64,000 nt of DNA, from positions 1-64,000 of the IMG/VR virus record IMGVR_UViG_3300018053_000002; one strand, 5' to 3'. Of this stretch, positions 24,901 through 32,239 are shown one piece after another. The translations under genes and the position numbers were made by a program. Source of the DNA: a virus. Each line of letters opens with the position of its first letter. The first letter of the stretch is position 1. The notes below the pieces were generated by a model that ran no database searches, was not told the DNA's origin, and saw only the letters and a list, made by a program, of their open reading frames with translations.

Positions 24901-25068
24901 CAGAACATAGTCTGGCAGCGAAACGCGAAATACTTGTCGATCTACGGGAACACTGAGTACTCCGAGGGTTACGCGGAGGCGTTCGCTGAGTGGTTCTTGA
25001 CCAAGGGCCAGACAACCAATGTGGCGGCGCAGGCGTATGCTAAGGAATATGGATGGAAGCATGGCTAA
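21907..25068 (+). CDS. Multi-domain effector-like protein (ART-like, ParB-like, zincin)
   Basis: A 1053-residue protein starting at ATG after CCAGGGGGTGG. In order: recurrent motif (RHRAMQLAG, HPRILRGPGGGQF, ~12-46); an ADP-ribosyltransferase-like domain (VWRGV ~129, GIYGNGFYFSTARE ~171, LVRALIPKDARI); motif copy two (~317-357); a SAP-like segment (~398-435); a ParB-like domain (LDGHHRWAA ~567); motif copy three (RDRTLWLAGI ~620); an unassigned domain (~668-780); a basic linker; and a zincin with HEWGH at 980-984 and a downstream E-x3-AEAF that could supply the third ligand. The layout matches the published idea of phage polyvalent proteins: modular effectors delivered with the genome. Its place between portal and protease suggests head packaging (inference). 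Confidence 0.75.
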   Translation: MPHPGLRISAAERHRAMQLAGLLDVRRVYNPALHPRILRGPGGGQFLSKKLVAGQHPHKEPQSTDLLHDPAKIEALRQTVRRARSRYAGRTADDRLAAISALQGFDGAPTVVPSAEMDRLLATGDFIEVWRGVKGFGAAPSQKTGGSPVSTTKTAAAINDEFRTGPAYFGTGIYGNGFYFSTARETAQGYADDTEGSLVRALIPKDARIGRWRALREEARRINDHPGEDGTLYDEGRYAAARGIDVMEIDDDYLATQFGVRPDTQGGTKSAFNVLNRSVLVVEDSPSADVLAEKKRRQFLMEVSTFPLTSMDFSGKVRHRALQLAGIVGADEDVEALLVALDEFRAWDPAKHPRNLKDTPGGGRFRSLVAWIKAALKIWDDKLQSSGDTVGDSPLAGFSHEQLQRAVKKLGLSVRPDASRAEIEELFNADLRARMTHDALIAGRAAHAPPPPIDVLMRRLAQESSANLAGLEVRGYGNEHLYAKHLREIPRDQMPQLPENVAGLTPFLKALNERGVKSELVDMDPRQLTMTQNQLDSKKVGYLYDAIRDKGWREETVMVASREGAILDGHHRWAAASAVRAAGVEFDLHVLKVDMGIDELLTFADGFSGVKKSMEQAMVRDRTLWLAGIVEERKYNPSQARVPKGSRYGGRWGSVSVMHKLWDRAKEGGFTYNTVSGDQPTTGFALSVYPDRSRVIATRDFTPASIQEYRDANREVLSKPNHYLGAWRERDEDEGVDRVWLDVSIVQSDRAEAERVGQEFDQIAMFDLGEGTEISLGGKGGEVGLLADVAPEKPGPRKRAKSRAPPALPASTTAQSDSDYQPGKWKKADNNVVKEEFLGMLRDYLHRAGLSTEDVKRMVEDERDDLPDPRAVYENGPHYLTVWSDRPIGQLRMGELFDAIDRLQTTNPSSDPLRISIRPQHEMPGPPGVAVGKAAGATIRGTGSIILSDRMIDDWNDPDLFGNFMPVRTSVPLGEYVVTHEWGHVVDHSDEDPLAESWQNIVWQRNAKYLSIYGNTEYSEGYAEAFAEWFLTKGQTTNVAAQAYAKEYGWKHG

Positions 25069-25222
25069 GCGGGTGATCACCGACACCTCGGAGGGTCCGG
25101 TCTATACGGATCTTTGGGAGTTGTCTGATGAGCAGATCCGGCTCTTGGCCGTGTCTGGTAGCAAGGACGCGACGGAGGAGTTGGCTCGCCGTATCGCGGA
25201 GAGGATGCAGGCGGATGGCTGA
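25061..25222 (+). CDS. Small hypothetical protein
   Basis: A 53-residue protein. The ATG at 25061 overlaps the end of the giant gene; an in-frame ATG 12 bases upstream is possible. The C-terminal half is a helix (DATEELARRIAERMQADG). No family recognised. Confidence 0.55.
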   Translation: MAKRVITDTSEGPVYTDLWELSDEQIRLLAVSGSKDATEELARRIAERMQADG

Positions 25223-25352
25223 GCTGCGTGTTGCCATGATCCCTGGCGATGCCTCTGACGAAGAGATCGACCGTATCCACGCGGCCCTGGTCACGGACCC
25301 GCCACCGGATGAGCCAGATGATGAGCCAGACGATGAGCCGGACGAGGATTGA
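25215..25352 (+). CDS. Small acidic protein with DEPDDEP repeat
   Basis: A 45-residue protein with a short helical part and a highly acidic C-terminus made of repeated PDDEPDDEPDE. Overlaps the previous gene by eight bases. Such tails mimic DNA or bind basic partners. Function unknown. Confidence 0.55.
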   Translation: MAELRVAMIPGDASDEEIDRIHAALVTDPPPDEPDDEPDDEPDED

Positions 25353-25413
25353 TCCATAACTGAAGGCTTGGGCTCTCTCGCCCACGTGATCCCTGAGGGG
25401 GGTGGCGTGGGCG

Positions 25414-25701
25414 ATGTCTATGGACCCCCAGCTCCGGGATCGAGCGCTCCGGTTGGCTGGCGTTCGTGTGGCCGGCAAGGATGTCACCCCGGGCCACGAT
25501 CAGCTCCACCACTACTGGACCCGTGGTCCCGGTCTCGCTAAATGGGCTAAGAGCCCTCACCCGTGGACGGCGCTTTACAACCATCTTGTCAAGTACGTAG
25601 GCCCCGAGCGCGCAAAGCGTATGGCTGCGCAGTGGCACAAAGAGGTCTTCGGCATCTGGCCAGGGGAAAAGAAAGGCAAGAATCCAGTCGGTCCCGGCTG
25701 A
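25414..25701 (+). CDS. Head-region protein with recurrent RDRALRLAG motif
   Basis: A 95-residue protein. The N-terminus MSMDPQLRDRALRLAGV is nearly the same as residues ~515-531 of the portal protein, including 29 identical bases. It continues with YWTRGPGLAKWAKSPHPWT and a basic end, a pattern seen in small actinophage proteins near capsid genes. A GTG at 25402 is a possible earlier start, but it overlaps the G-rich ribosome site. The stop codon abuts a tRNA gene. Confidence 0.7.
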   Translation: MSMDPQLRDRALRLAGVRVAGKDVTPGHDQLHHYWTRGPGLAKWAKSPHPWTALYNHLVKYVGPERAKRMAAQWHKEVFGIWPGEKKGKNPVGPG

Positions 25702-25777
25702 GCGGGGTGCTTGTAACGGTAACTGGCCGGGCTCATATCCCGAGCGACTAAGGGTTCGATTCCCTTCCCCGCCACCA
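25701..25777 (+). tRNA. tRNA-Met-like (anticodon CAT)
   Basis: A 77-base sequence with encoded CCA. The acceptor stem has six perfect pairs with an A1xC72 mismatch, as initiator tRNAs lack pair 1-72. The anticodon arm has three consecutive G-C pairs (GGG/CCC) around CTCATAT, with CAT at 25734-25736. The T-arm is AAGGG-TTCGATT-CCCTT. The D-stem is weak, though GGTAA is present in its loop. The first base is the last base of the upstream stop codon. Initiator Met is most likely; Ile2 (modified CAT) is an alternative. Confidence 0.75.
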
Positions 25778-25812
25778 ACCCGCATCACACGACATCGAGA
25801 GGTGGTGCGGCG

Positions 25813-27399
25813 ATGACGTCTGTCCCGACGATGACTGTGCCTGTCCGGACCTGGGACCACCGGGCGGACTCGAAAGAGCCCTACGGTCCTGCGTCGAAAG
25901 CCCACTATGCCGACCCCGGCTACCAGAAGGACGGTCAGAAGCGCTACCCGCTCGACTCCGAGGACCATTGTCGAGCTGCCTGGTCGTACATCAATCAAGC
26001 GGCCAACGCAGCCAAGTACACGCCCGACGAGCTGGCCCGGATCAAGGGCCGGATCAAGGCTGCCGGGAAGAAATATGGCATCGAGTTCTCCGACCAGCGG
26101 TCACGGTCGCTGCGGTTCTTTGATGAGAGCAAGTACGAACGTGACCCCAAGAATCAGCCAACCGGCGGCCAGTTCAAGACCAAGGCTGCGGAGAAGGCAC
26201 CGGCCAAAAAGACTACCAAGAAGGCGCCCGCCAAGAAGGCGACGACGCGTCGGCCCGCAGCCAAGAAGGCTGAGTCATCTAAGGGTGATATGGCCTATGA
26301 CCCGGACACCGGGCGTGGTCCTGGCTACGGCACAGCCGGTGGCGATGCGCGGGTCAAGCAGCTTCAGACCGCTCTGAACCGGCTGGGTCTTACCGATTCA
26401 CGTGGCCAGAAGCTCAAGGTCGACGGGAAGTTGGGTCCCAAGACCACCCAAGCCATCAAAGCAGCACAACGACGCCTCGGCATGAAGGCGGATGGACGGG
26501 TGACTCCTGCCATGCTAGCTCAATTCTCCGGCGCCAAGTCGCTGTCTAAGAGAGCGAAACCCAAGAACTGCACCTGTGGGTCCGTGGAATGCATCGCCGA
26601 CGAATGTGGGGATGACACGGAGTACCGCCGGACTGTGCCAGACGTCTGCGTGCGCGCGTTCGACTTCGAGTCACGTTCTCGCGGTGGCGATGGGCGCACG
26701 CTGGAGGGCTACGTGGCGGTGTTCGGTGCTGTTGCGCGGATCGCTTCCAGTCAGGGCGGTGACTTCGACGAGGAGATCCATCGCGGCGCATTCGACGACT
26801 CGCTGGGACGCTCTTTCCCGGTAATGCAGTTCGACCATGGTCGTGACACCCGTGTCGGGTCAGTGCCGATCGGGGTCTATGAGGTGTTCGAGCCCGACAG
26901 TCGTGGCTACTTCGTCCGCGGCAAGCTGCTCGACAACCCCGTCGTGGAGCCGGTCCGGCAGGCCATTACCGCGGGCGCCATCCGTGGCATGAGCTGGCGG
27001 ATGATGGTCGACCCCGCCAAGGGGTCCCGATGGACCCGTCGCAGTGGCCAGGTCGACAAGCGCGATGTGATCCGGGCCGATGTTCCGGAAGCCGGGCCCG
27101 TCGTTTTCCCGGCCTATGACGCCACTACTGTTTCTGTCCGCTCGATCCTCGCGGCAATGCCAGAAGAGGAACGAGCGGCACTCGTCCGTGAGCTTGCAGC
27201 CGAGGTTCGGCTCGCCGTGGACCTTAATGACTTCACCGGGCGATCGAGTGCATGGAGCACAGATGGCGGTGAACTCGGCCCCGAACGGCAGGAGCCAGAG
27301 GAGCCAACCAGCACAGACATAACCGCCCGCTTCCATGACCCTGATCCGGCTCAAGCCGGTAGGGAACGGTTGCTACGCCTACAAGGAGTTCTTAAGTGA
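25813..27399 (+). CDS. Head maturation protease with DUF6582-like and PG-binding-like domains
   Basis: A 528-residue fusion. Residues ~40-90 resemble DUF6582 (DHCRAAWSYINQAANAAKYT...), then a recurrent-motif copy (RSRSLRFF...PTGGQF). A Lys/Ala/Pro linker follows, then a peptidoglycan-binding-1-like domain (~175-237: ARVKQLQTALNRLGL, KVDGKLGPKTTQAIKAAQ) and a Cys cluster (CTCGSVEC). The second half is an HK97-type prohead protease with the His in MQFDHGRD and the Ser in IRGMSWRMM. The extreme C-terminus ends GRERLLRLQGVLK, another motif copy. It would cleave the capsid precursor and perhaps proteins carrying the motif. Confidence 0.85.
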   Translation: MTSVPTMTVPVRTWDHRADSKEPYGPASKAHYADPGYQKDGQKRYPLDSEDHCRAAWSYINQAANAAKYTPDELARIKGRIKAAGKKYGIEFSDQRSRSLRFFDESKYERDPKNQPTGGQFKTKAAEKAPAKKTTKKAPAKKATTRRPAAKKAESSKGDMAYDPDTGRGPGYGTAGGDARVKQLQTALNRLGLTDSRGQKLKVDGKLGPKTTQAIKAAQRRLGMKADGRVTPAMLAQFSGAKSLSKRAKPKNCTCGSVECIADECGDDTEYRRTVPDVCVRAFDFESRSRGGDGRTLEGYVAVFGAVARIASSQGGDFDEEIHRGAFDDSLGRSFPVMQFDHGRDTRVGSVPIGVYEVFEPDSRGYFVRGKLLDNPVVEPVRQAITAGAIRGMSWRMMVDPAKGSRWTRRSGQVDKRDVIRADVPEAGPVVFPAYDATTVSVRSILAAMPEEERAALVRELAAEVRLAVDLNDFTGRSSAWSTDGGELGPERQEPEEPTSTDITARFHDPDPAQAGRERLLRLQGVLK

Positions 27400-28883
27400 G
27401 CACCGCCACTCGCACCGCCGTTCGTGATGACGACGGCAACCGCGGGTTCGACCTGACCATGGAGGACCTGCAAAACAAGACACCGGAGGATCTGCGCGAC
27501 ATCATCAGCATCACGGAGGCTCACCTTCGCGAGCTGCACCAGGACGAGCGTGGTTCCCTGCGCATCCTGGACGAGGCCGAGCAGGCTGCATTCGACATTG
27601 CCATGGAGATCCGCAACGCGGCCATGGACATGCTCGACAAGCACAACGAGATCCGGTCCGTGCTCCAGCGCCGGCCAAAGTCGGTTGAGCGTGCGCTGTC
27701 CAGCATGGGCCACCGTGATGACGACCCGTACTCGAACGTGCGGCGTATGACCCATGCCGAGGCTCGTGACAAGGCACTTCGGGTGCTGGACACGCGCGAG
27801 GCTAAGTCGTCGCTCAGCGCTCCGCAGATGGACCAGGTTGAGAAGCAGGTCCGTCGGGACTCTGACATCGCCAAGCGGTTGCTGGTCACCGAGACCGAGC
27901 ACTACCGCAGCGCATGGATGAAGGTTGTCACCGATCCCAACGGGATGGGTCTGCTCGACGACGAGGAGCGTAACGCCCTTCGCGCCTACCAGGAATACCG
28001 GGCAATGTCCGAAGGTGTCACCACCGCAGGTGGATTCGGAATCCCCGTATTCATCGACCCATCTATTATCCTCACTGCCCAGGAATCGGGCAACCCGTTC
28101 CTCACCCTGGCCCGTCAGGTCACCGTCAACACGAACGCCTGGAAAGGTGTCTCGTCCGCCGGTGTCACCTGGCAGTTCCAGGCCGAGGCGGCCACGGCCA
28201 CGGACGCAAGCCCGGTGCTCGCTCAGCCGTCTGTCACAGTGTTCATGGCTCGTGGTCTGATCCCCTTCTCCATCGAGGTTGGCCAGGACTACCCGTCCTT
28301 CGCCGACGAGATGGCGACTCTGCTCGCGGCCGGTTACGACGAGCTGCTCGTGGACAAGTTCACGCGCGGCTCTGGCTCCAACGAGCCGAGGGGCATCCTC
28401 ACGGCCCTGTCCGCCAACACAAACGTCCGCATCACGCTGACGACTTCTGGCTCCATCGGTTCGCCTGACCCGTACAAGGTGTGGGCGGCCCTTCCCCAGA
28501 AATTCCGTCGTCGCGCCAACTGGCTTATGTCGGTTGACGTCAACAACAAGTTCCGCCAGCTCGGTACTGCGAACGTGTTCCATGCGTACACGCAGAACCT
28601 TCCGGCGGAATGGGCGGACATTCTGTTCGGTAAGGGTGTCTACGAGAGCCCGTACATGCCGGACTCGACCACCTCGACCTCTGCGACGACTGGTCTGGCC
28701 GTCGTTGGGGACTGGCAGAACTACGTCCTGGCCCGGCGCGGCGGCATGACCGTCGAGCTGATCCAGAACTTGGTTGACGTGACCACCAACATGCCGACCG
28801 GCCAGCGCGCCTGGTTCGGGTACGCACGTATCGGTGGCAACTCGGTCAACGACCTCGGCTTCCGGCTGTTGGTCAACACCTGA
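27396..28883 (+). CDS. Major capsid protein (HK97 fold)
   Basis: A 495-residue protein, GTG start overlapping the protease stop. The N-terminal ~170 residues are charged and helical, like an HK97 delta/scaffolding domain removed by the protease. The rest matches phage HK97-fold capsids: TTAGGFGIPVFIDPSIILT, then the E-loop/P-domain region and a late GFRLLVNT end. It forms the capsid shell. Confidence 0.92.
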   Translation: MSTATRTAVRDDDGNRGFDLTMEDLQNKTPEDLRDIISITEAHLRELHQDERGSLRILDEAEQAAFDIAMEIRNAAMDMLDKHNEIRSVLQRRPKSVERALSSMGHRDDDPYSNVRRMTHAEARDKALRVLDTREAKSSLSAPQMDQVEKQVRRDSDIAKRLLVTETEHYRSAWMKVVTDPNGMGLLDDEERNALRAYQEYRAMSEGVTTAGGFGIPVFIDPSIILTAQESGNPFLTLARQVTVNTNAWKGVSSAGVTWQFQAEAATATDASPVLAQPSVTVFMARGLIPFSIEVGQDYPSFADEMATLLAAGYDELLVDKFTRGSGSNEPRGILTALSANTNVRITLTTSGSIGSPDPYKVWAALPQKFRRRANWLMSVDVNNKFRQLGTANVFHAYTQNLPAEWADILFGKGVYESPYMPDSTTSTSATTGLAVVGDWQNYVLARRGGMTVELIQNLVDVTTNMPTGQRAWFGYARIGGNSVNDLGFRLLVNT

Positions 28884-28901
28884 TCCTTCTCCCCCTTCCC
28901 C

Positions 28902-28951
28902 GTCGAGGAGTCCCGAGCTATTTCCCCCTCTGTGGCTCGGGACTCCTCGAC
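28902..28951 (+). terminator. 17-bp hairpin after capsid gene
   Basis: A perfect 17-bp stem (28902-28918 with 28935-28951, beginning GTCGAGGAGTCCC) and a 16-base loop, 18 bases after the capsid stop. It is not followed by a T run, so it may lower read-through or protect the abundant capsid mRNA from decay rather than fully terminate. The next gene follows closely. Confidence 0.7.
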
Positions 28952-28969
28952 ACCCTTAAAGGAGCACTC

Positions 28970-29275
28970 ATGTCCGACGCGACCACCAAGGCTGAAGAAA
29001 AGGCCGAGGCTAAGGCTGAAGCCAAGGCCGAGGCTGCCGAGATCAAGAAGGCCGAGGTTGAGGCTAAGGCTGAAGCCAAGGCGGCTGCCGAGCTGGCTCC
29101 GGCGTCGGACTCCGGCGACCCGGACGTACATCACCTGCTCGCGCAGCGCCAGGCCCACGAGATGAACGTGGCCACCCTCATGACGCCGGTCGACGAGGCT
29201 GCGGTCAAGGCGTCTAAGGACGCGATCGAGGCCATTGACGACCAGCTTGCCAAGCTCGGAGTCAGTGCGAAATGA
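28970..29275 (+). CDS. Ala/Lys/Glu-rich coiled-coil protein
   Basis: A 101-residue protein with a TTAAAGGAG ribosome site. The first 45 residues are repeated K-A-E-A units (one long helix); the C-terminal part is also helical (KASKDAIEAIDDQLAKLG). It sits directly after the capsid gene, where decoration or small head proteins are usual, but no family is recognised. Confidence 0.7.
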   Translation: MSDATTKAEEKAEAKAEAKAEAAEIKKAEVEAKAEAKAAAELAPASDSGDPDVHHLLAQRQAHEMNVATLMTPVDEAAVKASKDAIEAIDDQLAKLGVSAK

Positions 29276-29508
29276 AGGTTGTATACGCACGGGCGCGGTT
29301 CATTCCGGGTGGTTACGGCGGCGTGGTGGAGTTCGGTACCCACTGGCCGGCAGACGATCCGATAGTCGCGGCGCACCCAGATATGTTCTCGGCCGACCCG
29401 GGCTTTGGGTTGGCGTACTCCGTCCCGCCAGCAGAGTTGCTGGACCCACCCGTCGAGATGGCCAGTGCGGCGCCAGGTGAGAGGCGCGCGGCGGTCAGAC
29501 GTTCGTAA
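29272..29508 (+). CDS. Small head-region protein
   Basis: A 78-residue protein starting at an ATGA overlap. It has FEFGT-like beta segments and PADDPIVAAHPDMFS, a pattern resembling small actinophage proteins downstream of the capsid gene. Probable head accessory protein; function not established. Confidence 0.6.
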   Translation: MKVVYARARFIPGGYGGVVEFGTHWPADDPIVAAHPDMFSADPGFGLAYSVPPAELLDPPVEMASAAPGERRAAVRRS

Positions 29509-29576
29509 TCGCCTCCGGCCCCGGCTGCTTGGAATGGTCGGCTGGGGCCGGAGGTCAACCATTCCGGAGGATCAGC

Positions 29577-30440
29577 TTGAACGCGTTATCGCTTGCGTCG
29601 ATGGGAATCGACGAGTCAGTAGAGATTCAGCCCGAACCACAACCACAACCCGCACAACCACAACCACAACCTGAGCTTGACGACCTACCGGACCGGTCTG
29701 AGTCCGTCGCGCTCGCGTATGTCTGCGGCAACCAGGTGGCCTACTCGTGGCACGTGAGCATGTGGCAGCTCGACCGGTACGACATCGCCAACCATGGTCG
29801 GATTGTGCGCGGTGGGCTCATCCCGATGCGGCACGGCAGTGATGGCCTGGTGGAGGCCCGCAACAGGGTGATCCAGGAGTTCCTTGGAGATGATCGGGCG
29901 GACTGGTTGTTCTGGGTCGATACCGACATGGCCTTCGAGCCGGACACAGTAGATCGGCTGTTCCAGGCTGCCGACCCGATCGAGCGGCCCATGGTAGGGG
30001 CATTGTGCTTCTCCCAGCGTGAGGTCGAGACGGACGGAATAGGTGGCTGGCGCACCCTGGCCACGCCGACTGTCTTCTACTGGGCTCACGACGGTGACCA
30101 GCAGGGCTTTGCTGTCCGTTGGGACTATCCCTCGAACACGGTCGTTCGTTGTGGCGGGACCGGCGCCGCGTGCGTGCTGATACACCGGTCGGTGTTCGAG
30201 CGGGTGGCCGATAAGTACGGGCCTATCTGGTACGACCGAGTACCCAACACGACCACCGGACAACTGGTTGGGGAGGACCTCTCGTTCTGCTTGAGGGTGG
30301 GTGCGCTCGACATCCCGATTCACGTGCACACCGGTGTTCGGACGACGCACCTTAAACCGGTCTGGCTCTCTGAAGAGACCTATTGGCGCGAGCGGGCTCT
30401 GGAACCCCCACCGGCGAAGCTCGGTGAGGTCGATGGCTGA
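29577..30440 (+). CDS. GT-A type glycosyltransferase
   Basis: A 287-residue protein. I place the start at TTG 29577, six bases after CGGAGG; the ATG at 29601 is the alternative. A Pro/Gln-rich linker precedes the catalytic domain. The DxD metal motif is visible in WLFWVDTDMAFEP, followed by a typical acceptor region (VGEDLSFCLRV). It would transfer a sugar from a nucleotide donor. It opens a sugar-modification gene group between capsid and tail genes. Confidence 0.8.
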   Translation: MNALSLASMGIDESVEIQPEPQPQPAQPQPQPELDDLPDRSESVALAYVCGNQVAYSWHVSMWQLDRYDIANHGRIVRGGLIPMRHGSDGLVEARNRVIQEFLGDDRADWLFWVDTDMAFEPDTVDRLFQAADPIERPMVGALCFSQREVETDGIGGWRTLATPTVFYWAHDGDQQGFAVRWDYPSNTVVRCGGTGAACVLIHRSVFERVADKYGPIWYDRVPNTTTGQLVGEDLSFCLRVGALDIPIHVHTGVRTTHLKPVWLSEETYWRERALEPPPAKLGEVDG

Positions 30441-31104
30441 GCTACTGATGCTCGTACCTTCACGTGGCCGTCCGGACAATATCGTTGCCCTGCTGGAGTC
30501 CTGGCAGGTCACCTCGGGTGGAGCGGCGGAACTGCTCGTTGCGGTCGACGACGATGACCCCGAGCTGGACCGGTACCGCGCGCTCGACGTCAGCCTGGAG
30601 GTCGGACCGCGGCTGCGGCTGGGGCCCACGCTCAACAAGCTCGCCGTCGAGCGGGCGCGCGACCACTTCGCGATCGGGTTCCTTGGAGACGACCACCGGC
30701 TGCGTACGAAGGGCTGGGACCAGTTCATCGTCAAGGAGCTGCACGATCTCGGTACCGGCATCGTCTACGGTGACGACCTCCTGCAACGGGAGCGGCTCCC
30801 CACCGCGGTGGCGATGACCTCGGACATCATCACGACGCTGGGCTACATGGTTCCGCCGGGGCTGATCCATATGTACGCGGACAACGCCTGGCTGGTGCTC
30901 GGTAAGGAACTGGGGCGTATCCGCTACCTGCCTGACGTCGTGATCGAGCATATGCATCCTATCGCCGGCAAGGCGCCCGTGGACGTCGGGTATGCCGAGG
31001 TGAACTCGCCTGGAATGTACGCGCGGGATGGGGCTGTCTTCCAGCGGTGGCTACGGGAGCGTATGTCGACCGACGTGGCGCGGCTCAAGGAGATCCTCCA
31101 GTGA
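30433..31104 (+). CDS. Glycosyltransferase-like protein
   Basis: A 223-residue protein with the start MAELLMLVPSRGRPDNIVALLESW, the usual first strand/helix of family-2 glycosyltransferases. VAVDDDDPELDRY supplies an acidic pocket, and a second one appears in GFLGDDHRLRTKGWD. Overlaps both neighbours by an ATG-type junction. It likely works with the adjacent glycosyltransferase. Confidence 0.75.
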   Translation: MAELLMLVPSRGRPDNIVALLESWQVTSGGAAELLVAVDDDDPELDRYRALDVSLEVGPRLRLGPTLNKLAVERARDHFAIGFLGDDHRLRTKGWDQFIVKELHDLGTGIVYGDDLLQRERLPTAVAMTSDIITTLGYMVPPGLIHMYADNAWLVLGKELGRIRYLPDVVIEHMHPIAGKAPVDVGYAEVNSPGMYARDGAVFQRWLRERMSTDVARLKEILQ

Positions 31105-31670
31105 TGCGCCAGCGTTTGCGGCCGATGCCGACCGCGGAAGACCTGGCCGTCCTCTACGCTCAACCCCACCAGCACGAGCGGTGGATCGATCACAAGATCC
31201 GTGTCGACGTGACGACCACCCTGGCCGGGCGAATGCTGCGTGATCGCGGTGTTGTGGCCGATCTCTCGTGCGGGGACGCCGCCATCGCCCGACGGCTGGC
31301 CCGTACTCACGGCGCCCGGCTGATCCTCGGTGACCTCGCGCCCGGCTACGAGCGCACCGGCCCGATTGAGACCACTATCCATACCTTGTCGCGCCGGCAG
31401 GCTGATCTGTTCATCTGCTCTGAGACGATCGAGCACCTTGACGACCCGGACGCGGTATTGACGGTGATCCGTGAGAAGACCGATTACCTGATCCTGTCCA
31501 CACCCGACGGCGAAACCGATGACCGGAATCCCGAGCATATCTGGGGCTGGGATGCCGAGGCCGTCGAGAAGATACTCCGGGACGCCGGGTTCACGCCACT
31601 GATCCACAACACACTGGACTTTCGTCCGGCTGGCTACCAGTACGCCTATCAGATCTGGACATGCCGATGA
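31104..31670 (+). CDS. SAM-dependent methyltransferase
   Basis: A 188-residue class-I methyltransferase-like protein. Motif I is VADLSCGDAAIARRLA; the acidic second strand is LILGDLAPG; the SETIEHLDDPDAVL segment is typical of small-molecule and sugar methyltransferases. It starts on the last base of the upstream TGA. Its target is probably a virion-linked sugar (context inference). Confidence 0.8.
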   Translation: MRQRLRPMPTAEDLAVLYAQPHQHERWIDHKIRVDVTTTLAGRMLRDRGVVADLSCGDAAIARRLARTHGARLILGDLAPGYERTGPIETTIHTLSRRQADLFICSETIEHLDDPDAVLTVIREKTDYLILSTPDGETDDRNPEHIWGWDAEAVEKILRDAGFTPLIHNTLDFRPAGYQYAYQIWTCR

Positions 31671-32239
31671 CCGAGTGGAAGCTCTACCAGGGTGACGTGG
31701 CGCACGTGTCGACATCCGAGTTCCACGAGCACCGTGAACGTGCCACGCATCTGGAGCAGGAAGTTCATCGACCTCGGCTGGAGCACGCGGCACAGCTCGT
31801 GCGCATGGTCGGACAATCGGTTTCCGACCTTGGATGTGGCGACGGCGGGCTACTGTCCTTGATCCCGGATCTGGACGCCTGGGGCTACGACTTCGCGCCA
31901 GCCAATGTGGCCGGGTGGGACGAGCGCGGCGTTCGGGCGGAATTCCTGGACGTGTTCGGTGCCGACCGGGACAAGGTTGTATTCGGTGTGACCACCGTGG
32001 TCACCGAGGTGCTCGAACATCTCACCGACCCGCACGCTGAGCTGCGTTGGATCGTCCGGCACTCCCCGTTCATCGTCGCGTCCTCACCGTGGACCGAGAA
32101 CGACCAGCACCACGACGAGTGCCACGCTTGGGCCTGGGATCAGAACGGCTACCGGGATCTGGTCGAACAGGCGGGTTACCGGGTGCTGCGTCATGACCTC
32201 GTCAACCAGTTCCAGATCATCCTGGGGATGCAGGCATGA
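31667..32239 (+). CDS. SAM-dependent methyltransferase
   Basis: A 190-residue class-I methyltransferase-like protein with SVSDLGCGDGGLLSLI as motif I, then WGYDFAPANV and TEVLEHLTDPHAELRW. The ATG at 31667 overlaps the previous stop; ATG at 31661 is also possible. A second methyltransferase beside the first suggests two modification steps. Confidence 0.8.
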   Translation: MTEWKLYQGDVAHVSTSEFHEHRERATHLEQEVHRPRLEHAAQLVRMVGQSVSDLGCGDGGLLSLIPDLDAWGYDFAPANVAGWDERGVRAEFLDVFGADRDKVVFGVTTVVTEVLEHLTDPHAELRWIVRHSPFIVASSPWTENDQHHDECHAWAWDQNGYRDLVEQAGYRVLRHDLVNQFQIILGMQA

